Positions 1 to 13,664 of a DNA stretch of 64,000 nt are shown here, one piece after another. A model generated the notes under the pieces. The model was not told the DNA's origin. It worked only from the letters and a program-made list of their open reading frames with translations, and ran no database searches. Source of the DNA: Gigantopelta aegis (lineage: Eukaryota > Mollusca > Gastropoda > Neomphalida > Peltospiridae); contig NC_054706.1 of NCBI RefSeq assembly GCF_016097555.1, positions 60,891,508 through 60,955,507 of the forward strand. Direction: 5' to 3'. The translations under genes and the position numbers were made by a program. The stretch's first letter is position 1; each line of letters begins with the position of its first letter.

Positions 1-593
1 TGCCTAGGTCAAAACACATACTTAACAGAACTAGTCCAAGCCAAAAGAGTACAGGTACAAAATGTATGTCAACTAGATATTTTAGTCATGTCTTTGAATG
101 TGCATATGCACCTCTAGAATGTGGCAGTGTGATGGTGTCATCTATCCCTGCTAGGTGGTCAGAAAAAGATCACCAATGCTGCACATTGTATTGGCATTAA
201 TAAGCCGTTACACGATGAGTACATTAAGTCTACACTCATGTTTTTTTTTCCATCTGTTAGGGTCCCCTAATAATACATAAATTGTTTTTCAAGATAAACA
301 TAGTTTCATACATGACTCACTTTAAAGGTAATGTATTAAATGTTATTTTTCAATTCAAATTTTTATGTTTTTTACGTAACCTAAAATTACCCCTACATAT
401 CACAAGAGCCAAAATATTAGTTTTGATATCCTTCTTGTAGGCTAATGAATACATTTTGAGAATATGTAACATTAAAATGGCTCAAAATAGTATTCTGGGC
501 TAATTTGAATATGTCATAATATTAAGAAAGATCCACAGTGGACATTTTGCCACCACAGGGCATATTGAGAATGCCTCCTATCTTTAAAATGTT

Positions 594-1138
594 TTCTATG
601 ATGTCTAGTATGTGTGTGCTAAAATGATCTCCAAGTTGTCTAGTATGTGTTTACTAAAATGATCTCTATGATGTCTAGTATGTGTGTGCTAAAATGATCT
701 CTATGATGTCTAGTATGTGTGTACTAAAATAATCTCTATGATATCTAGTATGTGTGTGCTAAAATGATCTCTATGATGTCTAGTATGTGTGTACTAAAAT
801 GATCTCTATGATGTCTAGTATGCGTGTGCTAAAATGTTCTCTATGATGTCTAGTATGCGTGTGCTAAAATGTTCTCTATGATGTCTAGTATGTGTTCTAA
901 AATGTTATCTATGATGTCTAGTATGTGTGTACTAAAATGATCTCTATGATGTCTAGTATGTGTGTACTAAAATGATCTCTATGATGTCTAGTATGTGTGT
1001 GCTAAAATGATCTCTATGATGTCTAGTATGTGTGCTAAAATGATCTCTATGATGTCTAGTATGTGTGTCCTAAAATGATCTCTATGATGTCTAGTATGTG
1101 TGTCCTAAAATGATCTCTATGATGTCTAGTATGTGTGC
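594..1138. repeat. 35-bp tandem repeat
   Basis: About fifteen units built on GATGTCTAGTATGTGTGTGC followed by TAAAATGATCTCT. Some units are shortened by slippage in the TGTG run. Non-coding. Confidence 0.9.
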
Positions 1139-2195
1139 CAAGTGTCATACTTTTATCAAAAAGTGCACGATTCAGTCATTGTTGTGCACATGTATCCTCT
1201 GGACTATAAGATGTAATGCTAGAAAAAGTGTCAAATTTGTCTTTTCCATTATTCAGCATACATGTAGATATCGGTAAAGAGAAAAATTATAACAGTAAAG
1301 ACACATGACATGGTATTTCTGCCATCTGCAATGTACTTCAGTAACGCAATGATGTAAATGGCTTTTATAAACAGATTTACGGAATGAAAAACTATAAATT
1401 ATGGACTTGTCATGCTTCCAAGATACTTTATTAAACTAATGGTAAAGACAGACAATAAGTGTGAAATTGAAAAATGTGTTTTAAGAATTAAAAATAACTT
1501 GCCTATAAAGATACCCAGCTAGTATTCATGTACTTAAAATGTCAATCTAAGCTTGACCTAGATGTGACAGTGCCATCTGGTGGATATACCTTTCAAACCA
1601 ATCAAATTTGTTGTTCTTTTTATAGATAATATAACGGTAAAGACAGTAAAATTAATAATAAATGGAGCAACTTAAAGTTGTATGCATTGTAGTTTTATTT
1701 TAATATTTTAAATTGAAATTTAAGAAACTTATTTATTTGTGAGTGGTTTACTTACATTTTTCAGTTTAAAGGCAAACACTTAGTATTTTAGGAAGTTTCA
1801 TGATTCCATAACGATAACATGTGCTTTATAATTTGTACACAATAATGGAGTGGAAATTTTGGTGTATAATTTTAATCACAAGCTTTTCTAATACATCTAC
1901 ATGGCCAAATATCATATCCAGTGCATCAAGTAATGATGCTTTTTATGTGCATTCCTGTTTATTTACATTATATGCTGTTTTGTGGAAAATTTTGGATCTG
2001 CAATGTCTTTATCATTATTTACCCCTTTTTGTGAAAATAGCCCATTTGTAGATAGCGAATTTAAGAAGTAAATACCTGGTAGTATTCCTTAATTCTGTTA
2101 AAATGTTAATCATATATATACATTGCCTTCTACCAATAATTAATATATGAATGGAATACATTTAATTATATATACATGTATGTAATGTTCATTCA
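1139..2195. other. No feature seen
   Basis: AT-rich sequence without a convincing frame or repeat; 1-593 is likewise empty. Confidence 0.6.
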
Positions 2196-3190
2196 TAGAT
2201 GGATATGATGAATGGATGGATGGATGAATGGATGGATATGATTGATGGATGGATGGATGGATGGATATAATGGATGGATGGATATAATGGATGGATATAA
2301 TGGATGGATGGATATGATTGATGGATGGATGGATGGATGGATGGATGGATATAATGGATGGATGGATATGATTGATGGATGGATGGATGGATGGATATAA
2401 TGGATGGATAGATGGATATAATGGATGGATGAATGGATGGATATGATTGATGGATGGATGGATGGATGGATATAATGGATGGATGGATATAATGGATGGA
2501 TATAATGGATGGATGGATATGATTGATGGATGGATGGATGGATGGATGGATGGATGGATGGATATGATTGATGGATGGATGGATGGATGGATATAATGGA
2601 TGGATAGATGGATATAATGGATGGATGGATGGATGGATGGATATGATGGATGGATGGATGGATGGATATGATGGATGGATGGATGGATGGATATAATGGA
2701 TGGATGGATGGATGGATGGATATAATGGATGGATGGATGGATGGATGGATATAATGGATGGATGGATATAATGGATGGATGGATAATGGATGGATATAAT
2801 GGATGGATGGATATGATTGATGGATGGATGGATGGATGGATATAATGGATGGATGGATGGATATAATGGATGGATGGATATGATGGATGGATGGATGGAT
2901 GGATGGATATAATGGATGGATGGATATGATGGATGGATGGATATAATGGATGGATGGATGGATGGATATAATGGATGGATATAATGGATGGATGGATATG
3001 ATGGATGGATGGATGAATGGATGGATGGACGGATATAATGGATGGATGGATATGATTGATGGATGGATGGATATAATGGATGGATGGATGGATGGATATG
3101 ATGGATGGATATAATGGATGGATGGATATAATGGATGGATGGATATGATGGATGGATGGATGGATATAATGGATGGATGGATGGATGGAT
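2196..3190. repeat. GATG/TGGA tetranucleotide array with GATATAATG interruptions
   Basis: One kilobase of TGGA units broken at irregular intervals by TATAATGGA and TATGATTGA. A short related patch follows at 3262-3295, after which a 60-bp segment (TTAAAGTTTTAAATTTAAAA) is repeated at 3189 and 3295, so the array edge was itself duplicated. Confidence 0.95.
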
Positions 3191-3430
3191 TAAAGTTTTA
3201 AATTTAAAAAGTAAAATTTGTTTTGTTTAGTGACAGCACATTGATTTATTAATCATCAGTTATTGATTGATGGATATGATGGATGGATGAATAGATTAAA
3301 GTTTTAAATTTAAAAAGTACACATGTAAAATTTGTTTTGTTTAATGACAGTACATCAGCTGTTGTGTGAGATATTTGGTAATTCGGATGCATAATCTTCA
3401 GGGGAAGCCATGACATTGAAAACAAATTGA

Positions 3431-3748
3431 GGGTGGGATTTAGCTCAGTTGGTTGAGTGCTCACTTGAGGTGCCTGTATCGCAGGATCGAACCACCTCAA
3501 TGGATCCATTCAACTGATTGGGTTTTTTTTCTCGTTCCAACCAGAGCACCACAACTGGTCAAAGGCTGTGGTATGTGCTTTCCTGTCTGTGGGAAAGTGC
3601 ATATAAAACATCCCTTTCAGCGAGTTGCTGCATTAGGAAAAATATACTGGGTTTCCTCTGAGTCAGAATTATCAAATGTTTGACATCCAATAGCTGATGA
3701 GTAATTAATCAATGTGCTCTAGTGGTGTTGTTAAACAAAACTTTTTAA
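3431..3748 (+). mobile_element. tRNA-derived SINE, head B, tail 2
   Basis: Head GGGATTTAGCTCAGTTGGTT, core GTGCATATAAAACATC, tail GTGTTGTTAAACAAAA. Complete. Confidence 0.85.
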
Positions 3749-4168
3749 AAGTTTAGTTACCTGCTCATTTTGTCTATATGCAAACAACCTTTTTTATCTG
3801 CAGTATTTTCACCTGCAGCCATTCATGTTTTGTTGATATCAAGATGTTATCTTTAAATGTAAAAATACAGTTTATGAGAACTTTTAATGTGAGGTAAATT
3901 ATGTATTAGACAACCTCTAGTTACATGTAGATAGTATTCAGTTTCTAAATGACATTAATATAAAATGCAAACTTGGAAACTGCTTGGGGTAATCTCAAAT
4001 TATCTACACTCCAAGCAATAGTAGAAATATATTTTTTTTAATGGCTTGTGTATTTGTATTTTTTAGTATCTGTTATTATGAAATATTCACTAGTCTAAGA
4101 TATGTTAAGTAAGAAGATTGTACATAATTATGAATAGGATAATTTTCTGGTCTTATACAACCACATTA

Positions 4169-4388
4169 TTCAACAGATTGGGGTTTTTCTCGTTCCAACC
4201 AGAGCACCACAACTGGTGAAAAGCCGTGGAATGTGCTTTCCTGTCTGTGGGAAAGTGCATATAAAAGATCTCTTGCTGCATTAGAACAAATGTAGCGGGT
4301 TTCCTCTGATGACTGTATATGTCAGAATTACTAAATGTTTGACATCCAATAGCCAATGATTAATAAATCAATGTGATCTAGTGGTGTC
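4169..4388 (+). mobile_element. SINE, headless, tail 2
   Basis: Starts in the core at TTCAACAGATTGGGG and runs to CTAGTGGTGTCA; the tRNA-like head is missing. Confidence 0.8.
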
Positions 4389-4654
4389 ACTTTTAATCAC
4401 TTATTTCTCCACAAGTTACATACATGTACATACGATGTATCCCTTTTTTCGATTGTTTCTTCTTTGGCACTGATATGGCTTTGGAGAACTGTATTGGATA
4501 GAAAAATTAAAATTAGCACGGCGAAATATTACTTAGGCTTGAGATTTCTGATTGCTTGTGAAAATTTAATGAAAAAACTCTAACACAAATGTTAGATGAA
4601 AATTCCCTGTCCTGGACTTATAGGCTCATATTTTCGAAGCTAACTTAATGCTAT

Positions 4655-4745
4655 GATGTTGTAAAACCATTGTAGATTATTATGAGTGTCATAGCGACAT
4701 CATAGCCTACGACTGTTTTATGATATCGTAGTGCTAAGATAGCCT
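4655..4745. repeat. Imperfect inverted repeat
   Basis: GCTATGATGTTGTAAAACC pairs imperfectly with GTTTTATGATATCGTAG around an AT-rich centre. Probably a small decayed fold-back or MITE. Confidence 0.4.
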
Positions 4746-4808
4746 GTATAGTACAAGGTATCCTGAATTAAGCAGCCACCTGTCTTAGGAGGCCACATTT
4801 TGTCATCA

Positions 4809-5128
4809 CGGGGTGGGATCTGGCTCAGTGGGTAGAGCACTTGCCTGAGGTGCTTGGGTCAAAGGATCAAATCCCCTTAGTGGACCAATTCTCTGTTTGG
4901 ATTTTTTTCTGTTCCCAACCAGTGCCCCATGACTGGTATATCATGGGCCATGGTATGTGCTTTCTTGTCTGTGGGGGAAAGTGCATATAAAAGATCTCCT
5001 GCTGCTAATGGAATAATGTAGCGGGTTTCCTCTAAGACTGTGTCCAAAATGATCAAATGTTTGACATCCAATAGCCAATAATTAATAAATCAATGTGCTC
5101 TAGTGGTGTTGTTAAACAAAACTTTTTT
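4809..5128 (+). mobile_element. SINE, head B, tail 2
   Basis: Head GGGATCTGGCTCAGTGGGTA, core, tail GTGGTGTTGTTAAACAAA. Complete. Confidence 0.85.
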
Positions 5129-5613
5129 CTTTTTTTGGTGATTACAGTAGGTGTGTGTTTAACACAAGTATGGCTCTATCTTCAGCTGTCTGTGTCTGTA
5201 GTAAAAACCATTAACCTGTCTGCCAAACTCTGTTTGCTGAGCATCAATTACCGGAAATATGCACAAAGTAGATGGGTTTGCAGATACAGCTATCACAGGT
5301 TCACACCTTGCATGCATCCATTGACTTTTTTCTTTACCTCTAGCTTTTTCAGAACTTTATGTACGCCATGCAATAAAGGTATTTCTGTATATGCATACAT
5401 TTTGCCAACAGAGATTCCTGCATGAGGCATTAGAAAATGTTGTATGTGCTTTAAATATATTTACAGATATGACATAATATCATGTAACTTTTTAACTGTT
5501 TTATAGCAACCTCACACATGTGATAGAAATAACAACTGAACATTTGGTAGAGCGTTTTCAATGAAATTCAGTATATTTATAATTTACACAACAACAAAAC
5601 TCCAAATATATAG

Positions 5614-8015
5614 GGGTGGGACGTAGCTTGGTGGGACATAGCTCGGTAGGACGTAGCTCGGTGGTGGGACGTAGCTCGGTGGGACGTAGCTCGGTGGTGG
5701 GACGTAGCTTGGTGGGACGTAGCTCGGTGGTGGTGGTACGTAGCTCGGTGGGACGTAGCTCGGTGGTGGGACGTAGCTCGGTGGTGGGACGTAGCTCGGT
5801 GGTGGGACGTAGCTCGGTGGTGGGACGTAGCTCGGTGGTGGGACGTAGCTTGGTGGGACGTAGCTTGGTGGTGGGACGTAGCTCGGTGGTGGGACGTAGC
5901 TTGGTGGTGGGACATAGCTCGGTGGGACGTAGCTCGGTGGTGGAACGTAGCTCGGTGGTGGGACGTAGTTTGGTGGGACGTAGCTCGGTGGTGAGACGTA
6001 GTTTGGTGGGACGTAGCTCGGTGGTGGGACGTAGTTTGGTGGGACGTAGCTCGGTGGTGAAACGTAGTTTGGTGGGACGTAGCTCGGTGGTGAGACGTAG
6101 TTTGGTGGGACGTAGCTCGGTGGTGGGACGTAGTTTGGTGGGACGTAGCTCGGTGGTGAGACGTAGTTTGGTGGGACGTAGCTCGGTGGTGGGACGTAGT
6201 TTGGTGGAACGTAGCTTGGTGGTGGGACGTAGCTCGGTGGTGGGACGTAGTTTGGTGGTGAGACATAGCTCGGTGGGACGTAGCTCGGTGGTGGGACGTA
6301 GCTCGGTGGTGGGACGTAGTTTGGTGGGACGTAGCTCGGTGGTGAGACGTAGTTTGGTGGGACGTAGCTCGGTGGTGAGACGTAGTTTGGTGGGACGTAG
6401 CTCGGTGGTGGGACGTAGCTCGGTGGTGGGACGTAGCTCGGTGGTGGGACGTAGCTCGGTGGTGGGACGTAGTTTGGTGGGACGTAGCTCGGTGGTGAGA
6501 CGTAGCTCGGTGGTGGGACGTAGCTCGGTGGTGGGACGTAGCTCGGTGGTGGGACGTAGTTTGGTGGGACGTAGCTCGGTGGTGAGACGTAGTTTGGTGG
6601 GACGTAGCTCGGTGGTGAGACGTAGTTTGGTGGGACGTAGCTCGGTGGTGGTACGTAGCTCGGTGGGATGTAGCTCGGTGGTGGGACGTAGCTCGGTGGT
6701 GGGACGTAGCTTGGTGGTGGGATGTAGCTCGGTGGTGGGACGTAGCTCGGTGGTGGGACGTAGTTTGGTGGGACGTAGCTCGGTGGTGGGAAGTAGCTTG
6801 GTGGGACGTAGCTCGGTGGGATGTAGCTCGGTGGTGGGACGTAGCTCGGTGGGATGTAGCTCGGTGGTGGGACGTAGTTTGGTGGGACGTAGCTCGGTGG
6901 TGGGACGTAGTTTGGTGGGATGTAGCTCGGTGGTGAGACGTAGTTTGGTGGGACGTAGCTCGGTGGTGGGACGTAGTTTGGTGGGACGTAGCTCGGTAGT
7001 GGGACGTAGCTTGGTGGTGGGACGTAGTTTGGTGGGACGTAGCTCGGTGGTGGGAAGTAGCTTGGTGGGACGTAGCTCGGTGGGATGTAGCTCGGTGGTG
7101 GGACGTAGTTTGGTGGGACGTAGCTCGGTGGTGGGACGTAGTTTGGTGGGACGTAGCTCGGTGGTGGGACGTAGTTTGGTGGGACGTAGCTCGGTGGTGG
7201 GACGTAGTTTGGTGGGACGTAGCTCGGTGGTGGGACGTAGTTTGGTGGGACGTAGCTCGGTGGTGAGACGTAGTTTGGTGGGACGTAGCTCGGTGGTGGG
7301 ACGTAGTTTGGTGGGACGTAGCTCGGTGGTGGGACGTAGTTTGGTGGGACGTAGCTCGGTGGTGGGACGTAGTTTGGTGGGACGTAGCTCGGTGGTGGGA
7401 CGTAGTTTGGTGGGACGTAGCTCGGTGGTGAGACGTAGTTTGGTGGGACGTAGCTTGGTGGTGGGACGTAGCTCGGTGGGATGTAGCTCGGTGGTGGGAC
7501 GTAGTTTGGTGGGACGTAGCTTGGTGGTGGGACATAGCTCGGTGGTGGGACGTAGTTTGGTGGGACGTAGCTCGGTGGTGGGAAGTAGCTTGGTGGGACG
7601 TAGCTCGGTGGGATGTAGCTCGGTGGTGGGACGTAGCTCGGTGGGATGTAGCTCGGTGGTGGGACGTAGCTCGGTGGTGGGACGTAGTTTGGTGGGACGT
7701 AGCTCGGTGGTGGGACGTAGTTTGGTGGGACGTAGCTCGGTGGTGGGACGTAGTTTGGTGGGACGTAGCTCGGTGGTGGGACGTAGTTTGGTGGGACGTA
7801 GCTCGGTGGTGGGACGTAGTTTGGTGGGACGTAGCTCGGTGGTGGGACGTAGCTCGGTGGGATGTAGCTCGGTGGTGGGACGTAGTTTGGTGGGACGTAG
7901 CTCGGTGGTGGGACGTAGTTTGGTGGGACGTAGCTCGGTGGTGGGACGTAGTTTGGTGGGACGTAGCTCGGTGGTGGGACGTAGCTCGGTGGGATGTAGC
8001 TCGGTAGTGGTTTTG
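5614..8015. repeat. 15/18-bp minisatellite matching a SINE head, about 140 units
   Basis: The units are GGTGGGACGTAGCTC (15) and GGTGGTGGGACGTAGCTC (18) plus GTTT variants, often alternating as 33-bp dimers. The unit matches the first bases of the head-A SINE (GCGGGACGTAGCCCAGTGG) including its Pol III box A. Both unit lengths are multiples of three and contain no stop, so long frames are open on both strands (for example a Pro/Tyr-rich 848-residue minus-strand frame, PPSYVPPNYVPP); I regard these as by-products. Confidence 0.95.
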
Positions 8016-8405
8016 CGTTTCTTACTAGCCTGAAGTTAAAAACCACTAGCCACGGGCGTCGGGCTAGCGGATTTGTCAAACTCTGGTTGCCAGACTTATA
8101 GAATATAATATAAACAAACTTCCATTTCATATCATGGTTACATTCTGAGTGAAATCATGTTCACTGTCACAAGCTTTAGCGGGTGACAATAAATATTATT
8201 TCATTAGAGACATAAACATGAAACGAAATGGTAGCAAGTTTAATATCCTATTTATTACCCATTAATTGATTTCAATTTACAAATATCACTAAACTTATTT
8301 TCTTAACGTTTTTGTGAGGTCATAGTACACCCGTCGTATGACGCCATTGTATGACATTGAGGTAAAACATCCCACTTCCCATCTAGTGGGACATAACACT
8401 GTGAT

Positions 8406-8663
8406 ATATGAAGAGTTTCATCGCAAAACGCGATAAATGCCATGTTAAAAACCATTGTATGAACACCACTCAGACACTGTTCCCACGTAGACAAACACAA
8501 GTTCAAATTCAGTTTTCAGCAAAATGCGATACGATTGTCTGAGGATATATCTAGATTGCAGAGAAACTGGCGTAATGTGTTTATGATTGTTTGGAATAAA
8601 ACACTTTTAGGATTGGGTATATATAGTGGCGTTTATTGCGTTTTGCGATGAAACTCTTCATAT
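8406..8663. mobile_element. MITE-like element, about 37-bp terminal inverted repeats
   Basis: ATGAAGAGTTTCATCGCAAA at the left end is the complement of the right end; the arms run about 37 bases with few mismatches around a 180-bp centre. No coding. Confidence 0.7.
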
Positions 8664-8961
8664 GTACTAAGATATTTTTAACCATATGGGTAATAAAATA
8701 TAGTATGCTCACCATAATTAAAATGTTTATGGTTCATAAGAAGAAGTGATAATTTAGGCATATATAAATTTGATAATATTGATATATAAACTAAATCCAG
8801 AAAGATTTTGTTAAGATTTCTTTAAAAAAAAAACCTATAATATTTAATTAAAAATGGCTATTATCATGTTTTTATTACCCTGTACACAATATTCATACAT
8901 AATATTGACTTATTTGCCCAGTGCTCACCACAAGCTATCCATTGTTATAATACATGCCTAT

Positions 8962-9189
8962 GCAGGGTTTCTGCCAGAGGGTAAAATGGGTATGGCACTA
9001 TGCATTCTGGGTACCCAAATTGTTTTGCAGATTAAAAACAAAAATTAATTACTCTTATCGTTACTGTATGATTTTCTTAACCCTTCTTAACTCTAACCCT
9101 AAACATAATCCATTGTCTTTCTGTTAACTATGGTTGCATTTAATTCCATAGCGCCATACCCAAAATTTTCTTTCTGGCAGAAACACTGC
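8962..9189. mobile_element. MITE-like element
   Basis: Left GCAGGGTTTCTGCCAGAGGG and right CTTTCTGGCAGAAACACTGC are inverted. A fragment of the same family is at 25455-25507. Confidence 0.65.
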
Positions 9190-9429
9190 TATGTTCAGAT
9201 GAAGAAAAAATACATTTCATACAGGGCTCGAACATAATAACGGCACCAATGGCAACTGCTGTCGTTGAGATGTAAATTGCTGTAGGTGGAGAGCATCACC
9301 GACGGTACTTTTGTGCTGTCGGTAAAGCTCATCAACAATGGCGAAATGTATACACCTTGTGCAAGGACTACATGTAGCTCTGGGTGAGAAGAAACTTTCG
9401 TCAAATTATCTATTAAATTTTAAAAATAG

Positions 9430-10530
9430 TGTAACGGGCCTTCCCTTATCCAACAACACTGAATAATACAAGTAGCGTGTGTTCAGTAAATTAAAGTTGG
9501 CCTCATCACAATAGATACACACTTCGGATCTAAGGCGTTGTTAACCCGGTATAAAGTTAACTTAAGATCCCATCAAGAAAACAGTGAAGACTAATATCGA
9601 ATCTAAATAAAAGAATAAGTCATGTGAACACATAAGATCTTTTATTTATAAGTAGAAAGAAGAAACCAAATGATAATCCAAAAGAAATGTTCAATCACCA
9701 AACAGACGCGAATGTTTATAATTTGCTGTTTATTTAATCCGTAGAAGAAAATATCAAAGTTCACAGCATATTCCAAAGGCAAGTTATGTTTATTGTTAGA
9801 GTTGACAGCTCGCAGAACGGTATCGCCAATCCGACGATTCCGCTGTAAGGAAATCTTATCTCTTGAAGATGAGTGGACAGGTCACATAACGGCATCGTTT
9901 CCCCCGACTCCGACTCACGAAAACGAACGACTTCACCCGAATGATATTTGACGACTCCGTTGAACGGCTTCGTTGAACGAATACACTCGCGAAATCACCT
10001 CACGATATCACTGAGCGAACTCATCGCTGACGGTTCCGTTAACCAAACGGTCTCGTCAAACGAACCACTCCATTAAGAAATGGCTTCGTCACACAAACGG
10101 TCGTATCAAACGAACAACTTCGTAGAATCACGAATCAAACACATTTTTCGTCAAACGACGTCGTCCGACGACTCCGTGGAACGAACGATTTAGGAAAACG
10201 AAACAGAAACTATTTGCACACTTATATCCAATTTGACGTGAGGAGAAGAAGCGTAGTTCTCCTCCCTGAATCACAATATTGTTGGTTTTATATAACCTCT
10301 ACCAGGATTGGAATCTTGTTGACCAGTAAGAATTAACTACGCATTGGAAATAAACTGCGTCTTGAAAACCACATGTATTTTAGGAATGTCGGTAAACACA
10401 ATTAGTTCAGACAGAAATATAGCCTTGTTTTCAAAATACAGTTCCACCTGGTATCCATAAAACTTTACGCCCACAACAACATAAAATACAAATAAGCTAA
10501 TTAAATTGTTATCAACATGGGTTCGTTTCA
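9430..10530 (-). repeat. 3' LTR of the Gypsy element
   Basis: A 1101-bp repeat matching 15204-16305 almost base for base. Read in element sense, it carries a TATA-like TTATATAAAA (rc of 10287-10296) and an AATAAA (rc of about 9641-9646). Confidence 0.95.
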
Positions 10531-10861
10531 TTACCCATGCCTTCGACTATATCTCGTCCCCGAGATAAATAATGTCACGCTACCAAATTCTTATTAAATG
10601 TTTAATCAAATAAACTGCTGTAAAGCTTACAATTAAAATACGAATATTTAGTAAATGATAAATTAATCAAATTTATCACTGAATATAATCCATGAAATAG
10701 AAAAGTACAAAACACGACACGACATCACAAAACGCTAATTACACCGTTCTATGCTTATAAGAAAAACATAAAAATCTATCATTATAAAAACTAATAAAAG
10801 AAATATCTATGGTTATAAGAACTAATTAAAAAGTACAACGTAATATGAAAAAAATACACTT

Positions 10862-13589
10862 CTATAAGTCTGGATGGAATGTCCACCATGTCTGGGTGTG
10901 GGTGTGCTTTATCCACGTCCCTGGTGTTGGGATCTCGGCGGTAGTCCCACCCAGTAAAAATTTTGTCTTATCTTGCTCTGAGTTTTTGTCCTGCCCAAAT
11001 GTCCTCCAGCAGGAGCTCCATGACACTGCCTCATTATTTTTTTCTTTCACTTGGCTAACATGGCGAGGAACAATGAACTGCTCCATTTCTGTTACACCAT
11101 CTTTGTGAATCCATTGACGATACAATAAATCATCCCTAACATCCATCCTTTCAAACTGCGACCAGTAGGCCTTCAGTGTACTGCTATGCATTGACACCTT
11201 ATCCCATCCAGGTCGAGTTCCAGCACGAATCCACCCTTTAACTAGCACAATGTCAGGATCGGCTGCTTGGGCGTCCCTCAGCTCAGTCGATACCTGTACG
11301 AATCGTACGGCACTAGAACCTACATCAGATACAAGAATTCCGCCTAGCGGTTGTCTCTGCAGCTTCAGCTGTTGCCTCCCCCGGCGATCTACAGCACTGC
11401 TCCAATGATCTTGGGTCCTCTTCCCATCGTACATTCGCTCCTCATCCAAACGTCCACACTGACCACACAGTAATCTCGACATGGCATCCGCATTTCCATG
11501 CGAACGGCCAGCTCGGTGATGTATCTCAAAATCAAACGTTGACAATACATCTAACCACCTTGCTAGTTGTCCCGATGGCTCTTTAAACCTCATCAGCCAA
11601 CGGAGGGCTCCATGATCCGTCCGGATGATAAATCTTCGTCCAAATAAGTACGCTCGATATACCTTCACAAAATGAACAGCAGCCAGCAACTCTTTACGTG
11701 TAACACAGTACTTCCGTTCTGCTTTTGTTAGAGTTCTGCTACCATATGCAATCACCTTTTCCTCACCATTCTGCTCTTGTGACAATACTGCACCTATTCC
11801 ACGATCACAGGCATTTGTATCCAATATAAATGGCAACCCAAAATCAGGATGTGTCAAAATAGGAGCTGAAGTCAACAAATGTTTTAGTTGATCAAATGAT
11901 TCCTGACTCTGCTCAGTCCAATTAAACAATCTTCCCTTTTCTGTCAACCTATGTAATGGTGATGCTATTGCTGCAAAATTCTTTACATACTTTCGATAAT
12001 ACGAACACAAACCAAGGAATTGACGTACTTCGGTCACTGAAGTTGGTTGGGGCCAATCTCTTACACATTGAATTTTAGCACTATCTGTAGCTATCCCTTC
12101 ACTAGAAATAACATGTCCCAAAAACGAGACTTCCTTGGCAAACAAATGACATTTGCTTGGTTTAATTCAGTTTTAAACCAGCAGACTTCAGTCACAAAAA
12201 CACTTCTTCCAAACGTTTTAAATGTTCATCGAATGTTTTTGCAAATACGATAATATCGTCCAGGTAAACCAAACAAATTTCCCATCGTAAACCAGCACAA
12301 ACAGCCTCCATTAATCTCTCAGAAGTTGCTGGAGCATTGCAAAGTCCAAATGGCATCTTTTTGAACTGAAACAATCCCTGGTGAGTAGAGAATGCTGTTT
12401 TGTTACGATCTGTTTCATCCATTTCCACTTGTAAATATCCACTGACCAAATCCAAAGTAGAATACCACACAGACCCTGCCAACGAATCCAAAGAATCATC
12501 AATACGAGGAAGTGGATATGCATCTTTAATAGTGACGTCATTTAATCGTCTGTAATCTATACAGAATCGAAGACTCCCATCTTTTTTCTTAACTAAAACC
12601 ACCGGACTTGCCCAAGGACTTGTAGATGGCTCTATAATATCCCGTTGTAACATTTTCTTAACCTGGTCAGCAATTTCTGCACGAGCCCATCCCGACACTC
12701 TTCTGGGATTTTGTTTTATCGGGCGTGCTACTCCTGTGTCAATCTTGTGCTTCACCACAGTTGTTTTTCCAAGATCAGCATCAGTTTCAGCAAACAGATC
12801 TGAATATTTCGATAGGAAACAAGTAGCTTCCGTATAGTGTTCTTCATTCAGTACTTCCTGTAGATTGTTCAACAGTGGAATCAAATGTTTAGGCACTTCG
12901 TCCGTTCTCTCTGTATTTTTCAGTTCTTCAACCAAACACTTTGAATCTACTGGCTCTAATTTCCCAATAACACTTCCCTTTTTTAATATCTGAATATCTT
13001 CACACAGATTCATAACTCGTACTGGAATCAGTCCATTTTTAGGCATGTCAACCAACGTTCTTGCAATAAAAACTTTTGAATTATTTCCCCATGAATCAAC
13101 TGGTTCTACTATTCCCAGTGTAAGACAATCATGATTTTCATTTGATGATCTAAGTTCACAAAGAATCGTGGCTTCACTTCCAGCGGGTTTTACAGCATCT
13201 TGACCAGTTGTCACACGATAACATGTGGGTTTAACACACATTTTCAATGAAAGTTCTACACCATTCATCTTCATGATACCAGTACTAATATCCAGTACAC
13301 AATTCTCATCTCTCATGAAATCCAACCCAAGAAATCCACTTCCTTCAATATCAGCTACAACAACATCTCGAGTGAAAGAAAGATGACCTATTCTTATAGA
13401 AAATAGTCCCACACCATCAGTATCCAAAGTTGATCCATCTGCTTGTGTAAGTCTTTGGTATGAACTTAATTTTGGTCGTTTTAATTCTGGAATCTTTTCG
13501 AACATTTTTCTTGATATTAGTGTCACTGCTGCCCCTGTATCAATCACAAAATCAATTCCTACTCCATTAATTTCACTTCCAATATACAT
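10862..13589 (-). CDS. pol: Pol region of the Gypsy element (protease, RT, RNase H parts)
   Basis: Recognised parts in order: aspartic protease (VIDTGAAVTLIS), reverse transcriptase (KDGSLRFCIDYRRLN, FKKMPFGLCNAPAT, YLDDIIVF), RT thumb (FLGLCSYYRKYVKNFA) and RNase H (LDTNACDRGIGAVLSQ, RTDHGALRWL). The domain order fits Ty3/Gypsy. The region looks broken as a whole. Confidence 0.88.
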
Positions 13590-13664
13590 GTCACAAACAG
13601 TTAATCGCCTCAGTGAATCAGAAACGATGCCATCTGTCTTCCCTACTGGTAGATCATTCTGGCG

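Noticed and set aside
1821-2051. 76-residue plus-strand frame
   Set aside because: AT-rich, no splice or protein-family support; chance frame.
5614-8015. CRISPR-like regularly spaced repeats
   Set aside because: Eukaryotic context and no unique spacers; plain minisatellites. The same applies to the 35-, 46-, 53- and 112-bp arrays.
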